From JAIYDJ01 sp038246975 (lineage in GTDB: Bacteria > Pseudomonadota > Alphaproteobacteria > Rhodobacterales > Rhodobacteraceae), in the NCBI GenBank assembly GCA_038246975.1, contig JBBRVJ010000167.1:1-8482 (forward strand): a stretch of DNA of 8,482 nt, written 5' to 3'. Each line of letters begins with the position of its first letter. Within the stretch, counting starts at the first letter, position 1. This document shows positions 7,555 to 8,482 of this stretch, piece after piece. Below the pieces are notes generated by a model. It was not told the origin of the DNA. It did not search any database and worked only from the letters and a program-made list of their open reading frames with translations. A program made the position numbers and the translations under genes.

Positions 7555-8100
7555 ACGCCACGCCCCTATGTGATCGACCAGATGATCAGCGCCAAGGCGA
7601 TTGCGGCGCGGGTCGAGGCTTTGGCCCGCGACATCAGCACCTTTTACGCGGGGTCGGACCGGTTGATCGTGGTGGGTCTGCTGCGCGGGTCTTTCGTGTT
7701 CATCGCCGACCTTGTCCGCGAAATCGACCTGCCGGTAGAGGTCGATTTTCTGGAGGCGTCAAGCTATGGCGACGCGATGCATTCCAGTCGGGAAGTGAGG
7801 ATTCTCAAGGATTTGCGCGGTGAAATCGCGGGCAGCGATGTGCTGGTGGTCGAGGATATCGTCGATACCGGGTTCACCTTGCACCATGTGGTCAACCTGT
7901 TGCGGTCGCGGCAGCCCAAGCGGCTGGAGGTGTGCGCGCTGCTGGACAAACCGTCGCGCCGCGAGGTCGACATTCGCGCGACCTGGACCGGGTTCGACAT
8001 TCCGGATGAGTTTGTCGTAGGCTACGGCATAGATTTTGCGCAACGAAACCGCAACCTGCCCTACATCGGCAAGGTCCGCTTTACCGGAGACGCCCCATGA
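7552..8100 (+). CDS. hpt: Hypoxanthine phosphoribosyltransferase
   Basis: Cytoplasmic purine-salvage enzyme that joins hypoxanthine (and often guanine) to PRPP to make IMP or GMP; 182 residues, normal length. Type I phosphoribosyltransferase fold: LIVVGLLRGSFVFIADLVR (38-56) with the PPi loop LLRGS, SSYGD (70-74) in the flexible-loop region, the PRPP-binding signature VLVVEDIVDTGFTL (97-110) with E101, D102 and the probable catalytic base D105, base-binding lysine K133 in LLDKPSRR, and FVVGYGIDFAQRNRNLPYIG (154-173) at the C-terminal end. All key residues appear present. The start at 7552 is supported by AGAGGA (7542-7547). Its stop overlaps the start of a small membrane-protein gene by 4 bases. 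Confidence 0.95.
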   Translation: MTPRPYVIDQMISAKAIAARVEALARDISTFYAGSDRLIVVGLLRGSFVFIADLVREIDLPVEVDFLEASSYGDAMHSSREVRILKDLRGEIAGSDVLVVEDIVDTGFTLHHVVNLLRSRQPKRLEVCALLDKPSRREVDIRATWTGFDIPDEFVVGYGIDFAQRNRNLPYIGKVRFTGDAP

Positions 8101-8267
8101 ATCCCATCTGGCTGATCCGTATGTCGCGATGGGTGCGAAATCCGCCGCCGCTGTGGAAGGTTTTGCTGGTTCTGGCTGTAATCGCGGCATGTCTGGGGTT
8201 GGCCGGGCTGGAATATCTGTGGGGCTGGCCCGACTGGCTGACGGTGAATGGCCGGGTCAGGCCGTGA
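8097..8267 (+). CDS. Small single-pass membrane protein coupled to hpt, function unknown
   Basis: 56-residue protein reading MNPIWLIRMSRWVRNPPPLW at its start. A basic N-terminus (R8, R11, R14, K21) is followed by a hydrophobic segment at about 22-39 (VLLVLAVIAACLGLAGLE) and a tryptophan-rich tail (LWGWPDW, 41-47), so it is probably a single-pass inner-membrane protein with its N-terminus in the cytoplasm. The ATG overlaps the hpt stop as ATGA (8097-8100), and GGAG (8086-8089) lies 7 bases upstream, which supports real translation. I do not recognise a named family. It is co-transcribed with hpt, but nothing in it suggests a purine-related job. It is followed by a 99-base gap with a phased repeat array. 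Confidence 0.75.
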   Translation: MNPIWLIRMSRWVRNPPPLWKVLLVLAVIAACLGLAGLEYLWGWPDWLTVNGRVRP

Positions 8268-8285
8268 CACATCGGCGAAACAGGC

Positions 8286-8340
8286 GTCGGATATGTGTCG
8301 GACAGCTGTCGGGTAAACGTCGGGCATCTGTCGAACGGGC
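8286..8340. repeat. Five tandem 11-base units, each beginning GTCG, in exact register
   Basis: GTCG starts at 8286, 8297, 8308, 8319 and 8330, giving five adjoining 11-base units. The units are GTCGGATATGT, GTCGGACAGCT, GTCGGGTAAAC, GTCGGGCATCT and GTCGAACGGGC. The first four share GTCGG followed by a purine; the rest of each unit varies, with A usual at unit position 8. The array begins 19 bases after the stop of the small membrane protein and ends 26 bases before the next start. Unit junctions include the 10-base palindrome GACAGCTGTC (8301-8310). Eleven bases is not a multiple of three, so coding does not explain the period. One helical turn per unit would place the motifs on one DNA face, as in tandem half-sites of OmpR/PhoB-type regulators. 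No binding protein can be named from the sequence. Confidence 0.8.
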
Positions 8341-8352
8341 AATCAGCAAGCG

Positions 8353-8357
8353 AGAGG
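8353..8357 (+). promoter_or_regulatory. Ribosome-binding site of the last gene
   Basis: AGAGG lies 9 bases before the ATG at 8367 and 15 bases before a second in-frame ATG at 8373, favouring the first. Confidence 0.5.
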
Positions 8358-8366
8358 CGACAGACA

Positions 8367-8482
8367 ATGGCAATGCGGCGGATCGTTCTGGGGTTGGCGG
8401 CGCTGGCCGTGGTAGCAGGAGGCGTGGCGTGGGTCGTGACGGCACCAGGTCTGACCCATTCGGCGGCGGTCGCTGGGCTGAC
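8367..8482 (+). CDS. Partial gene for a membrane-anchored or secreted protein, possibly a c-type cytochrome
   Basis: Only the first 38 residues are in the window, beginning MAMRRIVLGLAALAVV. A short basic start (R4, R5) is followed by one hydrophobic stretch at about 6-24 ending in WVVTAP, which reads as an uncleaved signal anchor or a signal peptide. This leader, with a TAP tail followed by a spacer, resembles those of small membrane-anchored c-type cytochromes found in Rhodobacterales, but no CXXCH haem motif lies within the visible part, so the family is a guess. The reading frame is open to the window end. The gene follows the 11-base repeat array, which could regulate it. The start at 8367 is preferred over ATG at 8373 on ribosome-binding-site spacing. 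Confidence 0.6.
   Translation, partial: MAMRRIVLGLAALAVVAGGVAWVVTAPGLTHSAAVAGL

Noticed and set aside
8286..8340. CRISPR-like array
   Set aside because: Repeat units are 11 bases with only about five conserved bases and no spacers of CRISPR length.
8257..8445. 62-codon minus-strand open frame across the repeat array
   Set aside because: Serine/arginine/proline-rich shadow overlapping the opposite start at 8367, with no ribosome-binding site or motif; the 11-base period does not fit a coding repeat.

Overview
The window comes from the chromosome of a GC-rich alphaproteobacterium, most probably a member of the Rhodobacteraceae (Rhodobacter/Paracoccus/Roseobacter group). Three things suggest this: the dusB(nifR3)-ntrB-ntrC-ntrY order, an NtrC without the sigma-54 contact loop (a trait described for Rhodobacter capsulatus), and a fused ispDF followed by pgpA and a stand-alone cinA/pncC. 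The genes are densely packed, mostly with 1-4 base stop/start overlaps. I see no rRNA, tRNA, mobile element or CRISPR array.

Left part, minus strand (4793 down to 1): the nitrogen-regulation operon. It runs dusB (tRNA dihydrouridine synthase, TTG start), ntrB (sensor kinase), ntrC (response regulator), then, after a 92-base gap, ntrY (membrane sensor kinase). ntrY is cut by the window edge at residue 409, before its kinase core. dusB/ntrB share 4 bases and ntrB/ntrC share 1 base, so translation is probably coupled.

Middle, plus strand (4981 to 7048): ispDF, pgpA and cinA, each joined to the next by a 4-base overlap. They cover isoprenoid precursor synthesis (MEP pathway), phosphatidylglycerol synthesis and nicotinamide-nucleotide salvage. 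A 187-base divergent region (4794-4980) separates this operon from dusB and holds a plausible sigma-70-type promoter for ispDF.

Right part: a COQ10/START-like gene on the minus strand (7485-7036) converges on cinA with a 13-base overlap. It diverges from hpt (7552-8100) across a 66-base gap, whose two ends form a perfect 11-base inverted repeat built from the two ribosome-binding sites and start codons. hpt is coupled by a 4-base overlap to a 56-residue single-pass membrane protein. A 99-base gap follows, containing five copies of a GTCGG motif spaced exactly 11 bases apart. After it begins a gene with an N-terminal membrane anchor, cut by the window end; it may be a c-type cytochrome.

Most genes are ordinary core genes. 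The items most worth a second look are the phased 11-base repeat array at 8286-8340, the NtrC lacking GAFTGA, the paired inverted repeat over two translation starts, and the small coupled membrane protein.
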